A stretch of DNA of 64,000 nt from assembly GCF_048569485.1 (NCBI RefSeq), contig NC_134353.1, positions 531,185,008 to 531,249,007 of the forward strand, in the 5' to 3' direction. Below are positions 8,685 through 20,786 of this stretch, one piece after another (within the stretch, counting starts at the first letter, position 1; each line of letters opens with the position of its first letter). The translations under genes were made by a program, and so were the position numbers. The notes beneath the pieces were generated by a model, which did no database searches, was not told the DNA's origin, and worked only from the letters and a program-made list of their open reading frames with translations. Source of the stretch: Anomaloglossus baeobatrachus. Lineage: Eukaryota; Chordata; Amphibia; Anura; Aromobatidae.

Positions 8685-10314
8685 CAGTCATATGAAAACG
8701 TTTTGGCACCCCTATTGATGTTAACCTTTTTTTCTTTATAACAATTTGGGTTTTTGCAACAGCTATTTCAGTTTCATATATGTAATACTTGATGGACTCA
8801 GTAATATTTCTGGATTGAAATGAGGTTTATTGTACTAAAACAAAATGTGCAATCTGCATTTAAACAAAATTTGACTTGTGCAAAAGTATGGGCACCCTTA
8901 TCAATTTTTTTATTTGAACACTCCTAACTACTTTTTACTGACTTACTAAAGCACTAAATTGGTTTTGTAACCTCATTGAGCTTTGAACTTCATAGGCAGG
9001 TGTATCCAATCATGAGAAAAGGTATTAAAGGTGGCCACTTGCAACTTGTTCTCCTATTTGAATCTCCTATGAAGAGTGGCATCATGGGCTCCTCAAAACA
9101 ACTCACTCTCAAATGATCTGAAAACAAAGATTATTCAGCATAATTGTTCAGGGGAAGGATACAAAAAGTTGTCTCAGAGATTCAAACTGTCAGTTTCCAC
9201 TGCGAGGAACATAGTAAGGAAATGGAATAACACAGGTACAGTTCTTGTTAAGCCCAGAAGTGGCAGGCCAAGAAAAATATCAGAAATGCAGAGAAGAAGA
9301 ATGGTGAGAACAGTCAAGGACAATCCACAGACTAGACTACCTCCAAAGACCTGCAGCATCATCTTGCTGCAGATGGTGTCAATGTGCATCGGTCAACAAT
9401 ACAGCGCACTTTGCACAAGGAGAAGCTGTATGGTAGAGTGATGCGAAAGAAGCCGTTTCTGCAAGCACGCCACAAACAGAGTCTCCTGAGGTATGCAAAA
9501 GCACATTTGGACAAGCCAGTTACATTTTGGAAGAAGGTCCTGTGGACTGATGAAACAAAGATTGAGTTGTTTGGTCATACAAAAAGGCGTTATGCCTGGA
9601 GGCAAAAAAACACGTCATTCCAAGAAAAGCACTTGCTACCCACAGTAAAATTTGGTGGAGGTTCCATCATGCTTTAGGGCTGTATGGCCAATGCTGGCAA
9701 AGGATTCAACTCAGTATCAGTAGATTCTTGACAATAATGTGCAAGAATCAGTGACGAAGTTGAAGTTACGCAGGGGATGGATATTTCAGCAAGACAATGA
9801 TCCAAAACACCACTCCAAATCTACTCAGGCATTCATGCAGAGGAACAATTACAATGTTCTGGAATGGCCATCCCAGTCCCCAGACCTGAATATTATTGAA
9901 CATCTGTGGGATGATTTGAAGCGGGCTGTCCATGCTCGGCGACCATCAAACTTAACTGAACTGGAATTGTTTTGTAAACAGGCATGGTCAAATATACCTT
10001 CCTCCAGGATCCAGGAACTCATTAAAAGCTACAGGAAGTGACTAGAGGCTGTTATTTTTGCAAAAGGAGGATCTACAAAATATTAATGTCACTTTTATGT
10101 TGAGGTGCCCATACTTTTGCACCTGTCAAATTTTGTTTAAATGCGGATTGCACATTTTCTGTTAGTACAATAAACCTCGTTTCAATCTAGAAATATTACT
10201 GAGTCCATCAGTTATTAGATATATGAAACTGAAATAGCTGTTGCAAAAACCCAATTTGTTATAAAGAAAAAAGGTTAACATTAATAGGGGTGCCCAAACC
10301 TTTCCATATGACTG
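8685..10314 (+). mobile_element. Tc1/mariner DNA transposon (1630 bp)
   Basis: Terminal inverted repeats of about 220 bp start CAGTCATATGAAAACG on the left, mirrored by ...CCATATGACTG on the right, flanked by TA on both sides. The arms differ at scattered positions. The transposase inside is degenerate. Long inverted repeats of this size are usual for IR/DR-type Tc1 elements of fish and frogs. Confidence 0.92.
9076..10041 (+). pseudogene. Tc1 transposase pseudogene
   Basis: Three frames cover the protein. 9076-9340 has the helix-turn-helix part and the GRPRK hook (KPRSGRPRKISEMQRRR). 9384-9677 has WTDETKIELFGH with the first catalytic Asp region, ending at a stop (GGGSIML*). 9739-10041 has FQQDNDPKHHSKSTQAF and WPSQSPDLNIIEHLWDDLK with the second Asp and the closing Glu. 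At least two frameshifts and a stop break the gene, so this copy cannot make transposase. Confidence 0.9.
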
Positions 10315-10322
10315 TATCCTAG

Positions 10323-11426
10323 TGTAGCACCCCTGAATACATCAGGGTGCTACAGGGAACTGCATCCTTACCCAGGGTGCAGGGCCTACTCCCCCATGGT
10401 TCCAGGTACCCAGGAAGCTAGTGTCACTCCCATCTGCACAACAAAACCCAATCACCTCACATCAGTCACTGCCAGACACACCAGGGGGGTTGGACTAGCT
10501 GGAAAATGGGCCAGCCACTTGGGAACTGGGCAAACTGAAAGGAGAGAGGGAGAAGTGAGCTCCAGAGAGTGAGGAGCTGGGAGAGTTAGCTCCTGGGGAG
10601 CTAAGAAAAACTGATTGAGTCGCAAGCAGTGATCCGGGTCCAGAGGAGTTGGGACCAGTTGCTGGGACGTTGGACAGGGGTGCGACGGACGTAGTCTTGG
10701 AGGGACTGTCGGCACTAGAAGAGCCCAACAGAACTGACCGGTACCGAGCACGACGGGGTACCGATTCAACGTCCTGACAATTCACCTGAGAGGGAGAGGA
10801 TCTTCAAGGACTTCCCTAAACGCTCAGAGACTGAGGGCAACAACACAACGAAGGAGCAGGGTTTTTCCAAACACAGAAACACACTGAGGTCCCAAGTGCC
10901 AGCCCTTAGGAGCACGGCTACACTACACATAGTGAGCAGTGCCCCCAACAGCTTTAAGCCACGGGGACCATCAACAGATAACAAATTGTGCACGGAGGCA
11001 GGCTCCGAATCACTAAGTGACACTGGTGGGACCGGGTACTTGGACGGGCTCCCGGCAGCTGTACTCAGAGACTTTGGTTTACCTACAGTGTGTGTGTCTC
11101 CTTTCTCCACCTCATCCGACACCACAACTACCTGCAGTGAGTACTCTGATCCCTGCCCCCTGTTCTCCCAAATGTACCAACCCCCTGAGCCCGCGGTCTT
11201 CCATACCTGTGGAGTGACTGACACCGTGCTGCTTCACACCATCTGCCCCGGTCCTCCCTCCAGTAGCGGTGGTACTCCCATTACCGCAACCCGCAGGTGG
11301 AGTCGCAAACTTTACCCCTGTAAATAACCCATTTTACGGATCAGAGTGTCCGCCAAGCCTGGTCCGGACCCCTCGAGCCATGACGATCCCGGATCCGAGC
11401 AGCCCGATTAACACCGGGGCGGCACA
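10323..11426. mobile_element. Solo LTR (1104 bp)
   Basis: Begins TGTAGCACCCCTG and ends GGGCGGCACA (TG...CA), flanked by CTAG on both sides (10319-10322 and 11427-11430), a 4-bp target duplication. A hairpin at the start (TAGCACCC/GGGTGCTA) is visible. No internal region remains, so it is a fossil left by LTR recombination. Superfamily is uncertain; Gypsy or ERV are both possible. Open frames inside look like chance frames in GC-rich sequence. Confidence 0.7.
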
Positions 11427-11430
11427 CTAG

Positions 11431-12040
11431 TATATTGCTCTGAGGAGAAACTTATACCTAAGTCACTTTCCCATTGCAGGATGAAGGGTGCGGGTAGCTG
11501 GTCTGGAGGTGAGATTAACAAAGCGTAGGACATAGAAAGTGTATGCCGCCTAGGTCCCGATGCCAGACACGTAGATTCAAAAAGGGTCCTATTCGACAAG
11601 AACTGCGTCCTAGGGTGGAGAGTGTTTAGAAAATGTTTCAGCTGGGTGTACTTCCAACTCCCTAGTGGGATTGGATCTGTAGCAGTGTTCAGATCGGCAA
11701 ATTAAGGCCAGTCCGTGTCTCCATCCCAGCCAGTCACTCTGTCAAAAACCGCCCTACTCCATGCCCTAAAAACGGGGTCAGTAGAGATCGGGCTAAAACC
11801 CGGGTGGCTAATAAATGGAGTAAGGTTAGAAAGCGGAGGAATCGCCACCCCACACACTAAAGGATCCAGACAAATTTTTAGTGTGTGCCCAATCATAGGA
11901 TGTGTTTTCAGAGTATTAGCGGTGGCCGAAGCGGCCCAAGGGAGGGTGCACAAATTTGAAAAACTGTGTTCTATCTGGACCCAGGTCTTTTTGCATTTGT
12001 TTCTACAGCAGTCAACAATCCATGACAAGTCGCATGCAAT
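11431..12040 (-). pseudogene. L1 ORF2 remnant, upstream block
   Basis: Minus translation shows WVQIEHSFSNLCTLPWAAS, PMIGHTLKICLDPLV and FQWESDLGISFSSEQYT-like text, which fit the L1 ORF2 C-terminal region just upstream of the block at 8246-8684. Frames are broken. Confidence 0.6.
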
Positions 12041-12046
12041 GTGGTA

Positions 12047-12420
12047 AAGCTTAAAGAAGTTGTCCAGTTACCAAAACTGATTTTTTTTTCTCTCATAAAT
12101 CTTGCTAATATGTGCCTCTCCACACATCTATTATGTTATTTCAGCAATATTACCTTTTATCGTGCTCTAGCAGCACATCCTCATTTCTGGATCCAGCTCT
12201 GATGGGGTTAATCTCTCTCCTGACTTCCTGGGTTCAGTTCCTACAACTCCCATAATTCTTAGGACTGTATCTAACACACCCACTCAGCTCTCCACCCAAA
12301 GACTCCTCCCTGCCGTCTTCCCTGTGTGGAAGCACTGAGAGAAATCACAACAGAGACAGCAGAAGCTCCCAGCACAACCAGGGGAAGAAAGCGTCTATCT
12401 TCTGCTTGTTCTCATACAGT
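12047..12420 (+). repeat. Interspersed repeat, copy A (also at 36977-37467)
   Basis: Shares a long colinear match with 36977-37340: AGTTGTCCAGT, CTCTAGCAGCACATCCTCAT, CTGACTTCCTGGGTTCAGTT, CACCCACTCAGC and CTGCCATCTTCCCTGT-like text. The start TTAAAG and a TTAA at the far end of copy B suggest a TTAA-target DNA transposon (Kolobok or piggyBac type). Family not certain. Confidence 0.55.
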
Positions 12421-12425
12421 TTATA

Positions 12426-12450
12426 GTGTGTGCGTGCGTGCGTGCGTGCG
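12426..12450. repeat. Microsatellite (TGCG)n
   Basis: Five to six GTGC/GTGCG units, then TAAATTATG. Confidence 0.85.
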
Positions 12451-12467
12451 TAAATTATGATTAGCTG

Positions 12468-12935
12468 CTTTCACACATCACTTTTTTGGCATCATGCACA
12501 ATCCGGTGTAAAAACTGATGCAATGGATCAGGCGAAAAAACGGATTAGTTGCATCAGTTTTTTCCATCAGTTCCTTCAGTTTTTGGACGGATCCGTTGTG
12601 CTACTGAGCATGCTCAGTAGAAAAAAACAGAATCAGTCGCTGTAATGCATTGTATGGTGCATTACGACGGATCCGGCGCCCATAGGCTTTCATTGTACAT
12701 GACGCCGGATCCGGCGTGGTCCGTTTTGTTGCTACTGCCAAAAAAACATTGCATGCTGCGCCCGTTCCGGCAGCTGGACACATAAATTTCGCCGGATCTG
12801 TGCACGACGAATGCAACACAAGGGCATCAGGCACAATCCGGCGCTAATACGATTCAATGAGGAAAAAAAAACGGATCCGGCTTTATACGTTTTTCGCCGG
12901 ATTGTGCCTGATGGCAAAAAACTGCTACTGGCTGC
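12468..12935. repeat. MITE-like repeat rich in GGATCCGG
   Basis: Starts GCTTTCACACATCAC and contains many inverted GGATCCGGCG-type words; GGCACAATCCGGCG near 12830 and CGCCGGATTGTGCC near 12900 form a local hairpin. This style is typical of amphibian MITEs. No coding content. Confidence 0.5.
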
Positions 12936-13214
12936 TAACCTCCTCTGCTTGGTGTTACTTTCACTGGCAATGGAAAATCCAGGGAAGACCTTTTTTTTTT
13001 TTTTTTAAAGTTTTTTTGCCTAAAAACTAAAAAAAATGACGTGGGCTTCGCCATATTTTTTATATGCTTGCCAGGTACAGCAAGCAGGTACTGACCGCCC
13101 CCAACCCCCAGCTGCCTATTTGTATTTTACCCGGCTGGGAACCAAAAATATAGGGAAGACCTTTTTTGAAATGAAATTGCTGATTCAACATGGGCCAGGT
13201 ATTCGGCTGCATGG
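12936..13214. repeat. AT-rich interspersed repeat
   Basis: Contains GACGTGGGCTTCGCC, CCAGGTACAGCAAGCAG and homopolymer T runs. It looks like a dispersed repeat but I see no ends or coding capacity. Confidence 0.35.
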
Positions 13215-13421
13215 TTAGAATGGCAATTTTTTTGTGCTTTTCTAAAAGTGGATTGTTTTCAGAGTTATGTGGGTTTAGCGCATGATGTTTTGAAATTTTT
13301 GATGAGAAAAAATTTAGCTGTATGGTCAGTTTCTAATATTTTTTTAAGGTGTGTCCTTTTTCTTGAGATTGCATGGTCTGTTGTCATTCAAAATGTTTTT
13401 TTTTTCCCAGTTCAATAGGCA

Positions 13422-14042
13422 TTGAAAGGTCATAAGAAAAGGATGTGGAAGCCAGATAATCGTAGACCTATTTCTCTTAAGTTGTTGGTCTCATTTAGGA
13501 ATGTGTTGCCATATATTTGCTTTAATGATTTTGAGTCAATGGTGTTTAGGGTGGCTTTTATTTTGGCATATTTTGGAGATTTTAGTATTAGTGAGTTAGT
13601 TTCCGTTAGTAGGAGTAGGTTGTCAGGATTAATGTTTTTAGATGTTTTGGTTACTGATAAATTGTTGAGGATTTTTATCAGTAGGTCAAAATCAGATCAG
13701 GAGGGTCTAGGATCAAACATTAGGTTATTTCGGATAAGGAATTCAGTTATTTGCCCTGTCTCCAATGTTAACAATTGGCTTCAAATTAGACCTCCATCCA
13801 TATGGATAAGAAACCCCCAATCAAATGGGAGTCCAGTGACAGTTTTTCAGTTTAATTCAGTTTTTAAAAAATGCTTGGTTAAACTGAATTTAGAGCATCT
13901 TAGATTGTCTTCCCATTTTTTTCATATTGGGGCAGCTACAGAAGCAGCCAGAAGGGGTTTACCGGCTAGTAAAATTATGGGGATTGGGAGATGGGAATCA
14001 GAGCATTATAAAATCTATGTTCGTCCAAGGTTGTTGGTATAA
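13422..14042 (+). pseudogene. Tyrosine recombinase of the Ngaro element
   Basis: The open stretch includes a catalytic-domain core with an alpha-helical first half (FILAYFGDFSISELVSVS) and the C-terminal motif HIGAATEAARRGLPASKIMG, then GRWESEHYKIYVRP, where the final Tyr is the expected nucleophile region. It resembles recombinases of amphibian and fish Ngaro/DIRS elements. Treated as part of a fossil element. Confidence 0.75.
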
Positions 14043-14089
14043 ATTTTCCTTTATTTCTTTTTGTTTCAGGTCCCATTGTCATATGGGTA

Positions 14090-14620
14090 GTGGGACACTC
14101 TTACATATTTTGGGCCAAGTGAAGAGCGTCAGGAAGGTGTGAAATTAGCTGTTAATATGGATCATTTTAACATTTTGTGGTAGTGTTAGGGATATGAGAT
14201 GGGACGGACTGATGAAGGAGATAAGCTGTTTAAAAACATTGTGGCCTTCTCCGAATTTGATCATTTTGCATTTGGGTGGGACTGATATTGGGAAAGTAAA
14301 GCTCTTGATTTAATTGCTGCCATGCAAATAGATCTTTCAATCATTAGGTCCTGGTTTCCTGATGCGGGTTTGATCTTTTCCGAAGTCGTTCACTCTTTAC
14401 AGTAGAATTGTGACAGGCTGAGGTTCCAGGAGCGAATTTAAAAAAGGATAAATGACGCTATGGAAAGATTTTTCCCAATTATAAATGGGTTAACTTACAA
14501 GTATTTTGATCTGGAAGGATTTGTGAGCGGCATTTATAGGGACGATTTAGTCAATCTGTCAGACGTGGGATTGGACATCTTCAATTTGGGGCTCCAAAAT
14601 TGTGTTGAGAAATGGCTGTG
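14090..14620 (+). pseudogene. SGNH hydrolase-like remnant downstream of the recombinase
   Basis: Short stretches such as LIILHLGGTDIGKVKLL recall the block III region of SGNH/GDSL hydrolases that Ngaro elements of fish and frogs carry after the recombinase. Degenerate; assignment is tentative. Confidence 0.4.
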
Positions 14621-14664
14621 ATATTTGTTAGTGGGGGTGGGCCAAGGCCTGTTGGTCCTTGGCG

Positions 14665-14870
14665 TGTGGGTAAAGTCACCAGTTTTACTGGCGGACTGGT
14701 ATCTATGGAATGTAATGGAGAAATTTAAATTAAAAAAATATTGATTATATTGAATAATTTATGTAACCCTTAATAAATGTCATGGCTATTTAATGCCATT
14801 TATTTTATTTAAGTGTGGTGTCTTTTATTTCATAGGTAGGCCTTGTGTTGGCATGTACAGAGCACGGTAT
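14665..14870 (+). repeat. Ngaro terminal block B, first copy
   Basis: Contains CCAGTTTTACTGGCGGACTGG, then TTTATGTAACCCTTAATAAA and TAGGCCTTGTG. The same text recurs split at 15240-15309 and 20860-20950. Confidence 0.7.
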
Positions 14871-15081
14871 CTTGTATGCCGTAGCGACCGCATGATAACA
14901 CAGGCTTCACTATTCAGTTGTATTTTTGGTGGTCATTTTGTCTGTGTGAGGAAAGGGTTAACAAAATTCTAGTCAGTAGCTCTGTGGTGTTCTGGTCCTG
15001 ACTGGTTTATTCCGGTTTTTGCACTCCCATTTTTTCTGCCAGCTGATTGGATCAGCTGGTAAAAAATGCAAGAAGTTTAAG

Positions 15082-15089
15082 TATAAAAG
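15082..15089 (+). promoter_or_regulatory. TATA box candidate in Ngaro terminal block A
   Basis: GTATAAAAGTAGCGG lies about 100 bases before the start of the repeated terminal block, a plausible promoter for element transcripts. Position-based inference only. Confidence 0.35.
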
Positions 15090-15179
15090 TAGCGGCTTTC
15101 CATCAGCTGGCTGTCAGAATATTTGAAGAGCAAGAAGAACACCTACCCTCTCTCCCTGGAGAAAGACTGCTTTCGTCGT

Positions 15180-15309
15180 GAGGTTTGTTAGAGGGAAAGT
15201 CGCCAGTTTTACTGGTGGACTGGTTTGTTATGGACTTCTCTTATTAAAATATTGGGTAAAGTTACCAGTTTTACTGGCGGACTGCTTTTTATGGAATGTT
15301 ATGGAGGAA
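15180..15309 (+). repeat. Ngaro terminal block, second copy, left half
   Basis: Repeats CCAGTTTTACTGGYGGACTG twice (15200s and 15270s). The match to 14665-14870 stops where the DIRS terminus begins and resumes at 20841. Confidence 0.65.
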
Positions 15310-15966
15310 TTATTCTTACCGTTAATTCGGTTTCTAGGAACCTTCCACGACAGCATAGGAGGTTGCCTCTCCATGCTCTAAAAGGGACAGGAAGTACAAG
15401 ATAGGTTAAAAGGACCCACCCACCTCTCATTAGCCAGTGTCTTACAAAGATCCAGAGCACATGAGAAGTATTAAAACACATTTCAGGAACATTGAGGAAC
15501 AGGGAGGGAATGAAGTGCTGTTGTGGAAGGTTCCTAGAAACCGAATTAACGGTAAAAATAATTTGTATTTCTCTAGTCCCTTTCACAACAGGATAGAAGA
15601 AATACCAACGAATTGATACCTAGAGGGGACCACAGCCTGCAGAACTTTCCTGCCAAAAGCCAAATCCCTGTTGGAATTCAGGTCCAGACGATAATGCTTC
15701 GTGAAAGTATGTAGCGAAGACCATGTAGCTGTCTTGCAGATCTGCTCGGGAGAAGCCCTTGCCCATTGAGCCCAGGAGACAGAGGTAGATCTGGTGGAAT
15801 GCGCAGTAAATCCAGTTGGTGGTGACAGATGCTGGTTGAGGGTTAAGGTAGGCTTCTTTAATGGCTCACATGATCCAGTTAGCTATAGTGCTTTTAGCCA
15901 CCTTTTTGCCCTTATTCCGACCGAAGGGTTGGATGAAGAGGTTATGATCAATACACCAAGGCACCA

Positions 15967-16454
15967 TCAGTTTAGATAGTGTAACACCATCCTGCGAACA
16001 TCCAGAGAATGGAAGACTTCCTCCCCTGGAGTTTGAGGAAGGAAGGAAGGAAGAACGATGGATTGGGAGCGATGGAAATCCAAAACTACCTTGGGAAGGA
16101 AGAAAGGGTCCAGTCGAAAGACAATGCTGTCATCTCTGATGGTCAAATATGGTTCCCGGATGGATAATGCTGGAAGCTCCCCAACTCTCCAAGCAGAAGT
16201 AATTGCAAAATGAAATGCAGCCTTGTGAGAAAGAGAGAGTATACTACAGGATGACAGAGGTTCATAAGGAGCCCGAGAAAGTCCAGTAAGGACCACATTA
16301 AAGTCCCAGGAAGGTGCGAGAACCCTCTGTCGAGGACAAATCCTGCTAGCAGACACCATAAAGTGAGAATCCAGCGATGACTTGCCAGATCCGTATTGAG
16401 GACAGAACTGAGGGCTGAAACTTGCACCTTCAATGTGCTGGGTTTAAGGCCCAA
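15967..16454 (-). pseudogene. DIRS 1 tyrosine recombinase region (partial)
   Basis: Minus frames give FNVVLTGLSRAPYEPLSS, KAAFHFAITSAWRVGELPAL and SFLPQTPGEEVFHSLDVRR, matching the central part of DIRS recombinases (AITSARRVGELQAL-type motif). Fossil. Confidence 0.65.
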
Positions 16455-16631
16455 GTCGAATCCATTCTGGAGGAAGTCTAGAATTTGCGCTATGTTAGGA
16501 AGGAGTAAGTCAGAAGGATGAGCACCACACCAGGAGGAGACTCTTATCCAGATTTATTGTAAATACTGTTTGTAACAGGTTTACGTTTTCTTGCAGAGTA
16601 GCCACGACCTTATCAGAAAGGCCCTGGGCCC

Positions 16632-18186
16632 TTAGCACCTGGGCCTCAGAAGCCAAGCAGCCAACTTGAGCTTGTGAGGATCCAGGTGGAATAGCGGACC
16701 CTGGGATAGCAAGCTAGGGTCTGGACTCAGGAGGATCGGGCCATCAACTTTGAGAGCCATGATCAAGCCGTACCAACTCTTCTTCAGCCAGAGAGGAGCT
16801 ACTAGGATACTTGGGACTCCATCCTCCCTGATCTTTCGCAGGGCTCTTGACAGAAGAGGGATAGGTGGGACGGCATAAGCGAGATGAAAGGACCAGGTGT
16901 GGCAGAAGGCGTCCACCTCCACCACGTTGTCCCATGGATTCAGGGAGAAAAATGTTGCGACCTTTCTATTTCCCTCTGACGCAAACAGGTCGATCTCCGG
17001 AATACCCAACCTTGCCACCAGAGAGCAGAACTCTGCTTGATGCAGGCTCCACTCCCTTGTGTGAACATACTGACGACTTAGAATGTCTGTCTGAAGGTTC
17101 AAGGACCCCTTTAGGTGGACCGCAGAGAGGGACAGCAGGAACTTCTCTGCCCAGAGGAAAATCCAGGACAATAACCTCAGGGCGCCGGATCTTGTACTGC
17201 CCTGATGGTGGAGATGCGCCGCCGTGGTGACATTGTCCGAATAGACCAAAACGTCAGAGACCTTGAGATCTTGAGCTGACAGGAGGGCTTCCCAGACCGC
17301 CCTCAGTTCCCGGTAGTTGGAGGACTGGAAGTTGACGTAATGACTCCAGACTCTTTGAAATGGGGTGTTGGCAACCATAGCCCCTCACCCCCGCTGGCTG
17401 GCATCTGTTGTCAGAGTAAAGAGAGGCGTCTGTGTCCATGCAACCCCAACTAGCAGGTTGCTGGGCTTCTACCACCAGAGAAGAGACGAGGTGACACTCC
17501 CCGACAGCCGACATCTTTTGTTCAGGGAGGAAGGGAGTCTGTCCCAATGTGACAGGATATGATCCTGAAGACAACGAGAGTGGGCCTGGGTCCACATGAC
17601 AGATGGAATGCAGAATATCATTGATCTCAGAGCCGACATAGGTGATCAAACAGTGGAAGATTCTTGCTGATGAAGAGCCGATATTTTGGATAGAAGGGTC
17701 AACCTGTGGTCCTCTGGGAAAAAGGATGCCCGCCTGTCAGAGTCTAACAGCACCCTGAGAAATCGTTGTGTGGGGGAGGGCTGTAGCTGAGACTTCTTGA
17801 AATTGGGGATCCAGCCCAAAGACTTTTCCACATGGCTCCTGAGGGTGTGGGTGGAGGGAGCAATGAGAAGGAGGTCATCCAGATATGGCACCAGACAGAT
17901 ACCCTGAACCCTTAGGAAGGCAACTATTTCGGCCATGATCTTTGAGAACACCCATGGGGTTGAGTAGATCCTGAAGGGGAGCACATTGAACTGGAAGTGA
18001 AGGACTTCCCCCTTCTGCAAAATTGCAAATTTGAGGTACTTCCTGTGCTGAGGATGAATGGGCACATGTAAGTAGGCGTCCTTCAAGCCGATTGTAGCCA
18101 TCTGGTGATGTCGCGCTATCAGTGGAATTGCCGATTTTACAGACTCCATCTTGAAACGACAGTATCAAACCCGTTGGTTGAGACAT
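16632..18186 (-). pseudogene. DIRS 1 reverse transcriptase and RNase H region
   Basis: Minus frames show LKDAYLHVPIHPQHRKYLKF, FSKIMAEIVAF and the catalytic VPYLDDLLLIA box of reverse transcriptase, then RNase H text NYRELRAVWEALLSAQD, DVLVYSDNVTTAAHLHHQGS and LNLQTDILSRQ. Typical DIRS pol; fossil with a few breaks. Confidence 0.85.
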
Positions 18187-18499
18187 TTCAGGTTGATGAT
18201 AATACGGAAGTCTCCAGACGGCTTCCTGACGAGGAAGAGGTGCGAGTAGTGGCCCACACCTACCTCCTGACTTGGAACCGGGGAGATGACTTTGGAATTA
18301 ATTAACTCCTGTAATTTTGAATACAGGAGATCCTGGGAACCCTGTGATGACAGGGCAGTGACTCGGAGACCTGGTGGAGGGGGAGAGAGGAATTCTACCA
18401 GAAGACCTTCTGAAATGACTTTCAGTACCCACTGGCAGTTGGTGATGGTCCGCTATTGGGGAAGAAAATCCGATAGATGCCCCCCCCACCAGAACCGAG

Positions 18500-19486
18500 T
18501 CACGGTTTGTCATGCTGCTGCTGGGAAGGGATGAGGATATTCTTTCCTCTACGCTTGGGGTAGCTGCACCGACTAGACTTCCCATTCCCCTTGAGCTGGA
18601 AGGTCTGAGGCACCGAGGGACGAAAGGGCCATTTGCTGGGGGGTTTCTGCTCCAGAGGGGCCTTCCGATCAGTCGAATTATCCAGACTGTCATCTAGCGC
18701 TGGCCCAAACACCAAGTTCACTTTAAAGGGAAGAGAGCAGAGTCTCATTTTGCAAGTGGAGTCTCCTATACACGCCTTCAGCCACAAGGCACGTCTGGCA
18801 GAGCTGGACAACACCGAGGTCCTGGCCGCCAGGCGGACTGACTCCACAGACGTGTCTGCCAGGAAACTGGTAGCCTTCCTGAGAAAGGAAAGTGAATCCA
18901 GCAGATCATCCCTAGTGGTCACCTTGGAAATATGTGCTTCTAACTGGTCAAGCCACTTGAGAAGGGACCTAGAGACACAAGTGGAGGCAATATTTGCCTG
19001 AATGGTGGAAGAGGATGCCTCCCAAGATTTTTTTATAAGGCTCTCGATCTTGCGGTCCATCTGGTCCCTGAGCTGGAAAGTATCCCCAAAGGGGAGTGCC
19101 GTCTTCTTAGCCACACGTGCTACCTGCACATCCCCCCTTGGGACTTTCCAGTGAGTCTTATTGTTCTCTAGGGGAAACCTGTGGCTGAGGTTGCTCCTGA
19201 ACCGTTTCTCAGGAAATTCCTATTCCTGAGAAATTAGGCTCAAAATGTTAGCGTGGACCGGAAACCCAACTTGTTTTGTCATTTTCAGGCTGGCGAACAT
19301 TTCATCCTGAACCGAATGAAGGGAGTGGGACTGCTCCTCTTCCAAGCTCATAGTGCTCCAAACTGCCCCAATGAGATCTCCCAAATCATCAGAGGAGAAT
19401 AGGAAAGATCGCTCAGATCTCCCAGAGGGCAAGGCCTTATCAGGTCCATCAGAAACTGAATCAAGGGCCTCCTCCTGATCAGACAA
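18500..19486 (-). pseudogene. DIRS 1 Gag-like region
   Basis: Minus frames with FGDTFQLRDQMDRKIESLIK, TSVESVRLAARTSVLSSSAR and a Ser/Arg-rich end. This matches the Gag-like ORF1 that precedes pol in vertebrate DIRS elements. Fossil. Confidence 0.65.
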
Positions 19487-20348
19487 GGCTGTTTGGATCA
19501 GCAGTAGGGATCGAGGCTAGTGCGGCTTCTATTTCCTGCTTCATCATGGACCGTAACTCATCTACCAGAGAAGGCTGTTCAGCTCTAATAATCTGGTCCG
19601 TCCACTGCTGGCAGAGCTTCTTATCCCAATTTGAAGGGAGTTTCTTTGCGCAGACTGAGCATTTTTTTAATTTTCTCAGACTTCCTAGGGGCAGGCTTGT
19701 CTTTCTAAGGGAAAACAGATAAGGAAGCAGTCAGTAAAAGCCTGCATCCAGGCAGGAGGGACCCCTCCCCTTCAAACTTACTATGGCAGGGGGAGCACTG
19801 GGTTCTGTAGATGCAGGGAAATGCATGTCAGCCAGACCAACCGCAGTTCAGATGCCTTCAGGGCAGCTTTTTATGTAGAAAAACCTGCCCCCCCAGTGAT
19901 CGTCACATATTCCCCGCCTCCTGCCACAGTCCCGGACAGGCCGCCATTATCATTGGTGTGTCCAATACGCCATCCATGTCAGCCGGAAGTGCCCCAGCCG
20001 GGGAAGCGTGTGACCAGGAAGTCTCATTCCCCGGCAACACTTCCAGGCCATGCAGGATAGTGCGCATACAGGAGGCGGCCGGTGAGCCCACATCGCCACA
20101 GAGGGGATCTGGAAGGCTGGAGCGGCGATCCCCCACCAAGGTGAGGGAAGCAGCAGGAGGAGGAGTAGAGAGCCCGATAACAATGCCCAGCTGTAAGGTA
20201 AAAAAAAAATATATGCTCCAGTTCGTCGGCCACTACACCATAGGAAAAAGAAAAAAACCTCTCCATGCCCCATGGGGACAGGAAAGACACTGGATAATGG
20301 GAGGTGGGAGGGTTCTTTTAACCTCTCTTGTACTTCCTGTCCCTATTA

Positions 20349-20786
20349 GGCCCTGTGCGCACATTGCGTTTTTACCCGTGGGTTTTTTGCGTTTTTGCCG
20401 CAGAAATTTCTTGAGAAAATGTTTGTAACCTTTCTGCAGACATTCCCCTAAAAAACCTATGGAAAAAAAAATAGCTGTGCACGGACTGCATTTTTTTTTC
20501 TCAAGAACATTCTTTCTGCAGAATTTCTTGAGAAAATGAAATGTTACTTTTTTTTCTGGAGGTACCTGTGTTTTTTCAATAGATAATGGTAAAAAAAACA
20601 CAGGTACTAACCTGCGGAAAAAAACCACAGGGACCAACCTGCGGAAAAAACGCAACAAAATCGTGTAAAATATGCAGTAAAAACGCATGCGTTATTGGTG
20701 CGTATTTTTTTAACGCAAGTGTGCTAATATTTCAGACTCTCAACAAATTTCTTGAGAAAAATCCTTTTTCTAGTGCGCACAGGGCC
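20349..20786. mobile_element. Harbinger-type MITE inside DIRS 1
   Basis: Ends GGCCCTGTGCGCACATTGCG and ...TAGTGCGCACAGGGCC are inverted; TTA flanks both sides (20346-20348, 20787-20789), a 3-bp target duplication. Inner sequence has repeated TTTCTTGAGAAAA palindromes. Confidence 0.82.

Larger units (their letters stand above)
7982..12046 (-). mobile_element. L1-type LINE fragment, interrupted by Tc1 and a solo LTR
   Basis: Two minus-strand blocks, 11427-12046 and 7982-8684, together give the end of an L1 ORF2 and its 3' tail. The split is caused by a Tc1 element (8685-10314) and a solo LTR (10323-11426) only eight bases apart. The 3' end is marked on plus by a T-rich run near 7983-8013, the complement of an A-rich tail. 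The 5' part of the LINE is missing, as usual for truncated L1 copies. Confidence 0.7.

Noticed and set aside
10452-11327. Open frames of 90-150 codons in the solo LTR
   Set aside because: GC-rich sequence without known domains, overlapping on both strands; an LTR is not expected to code here.
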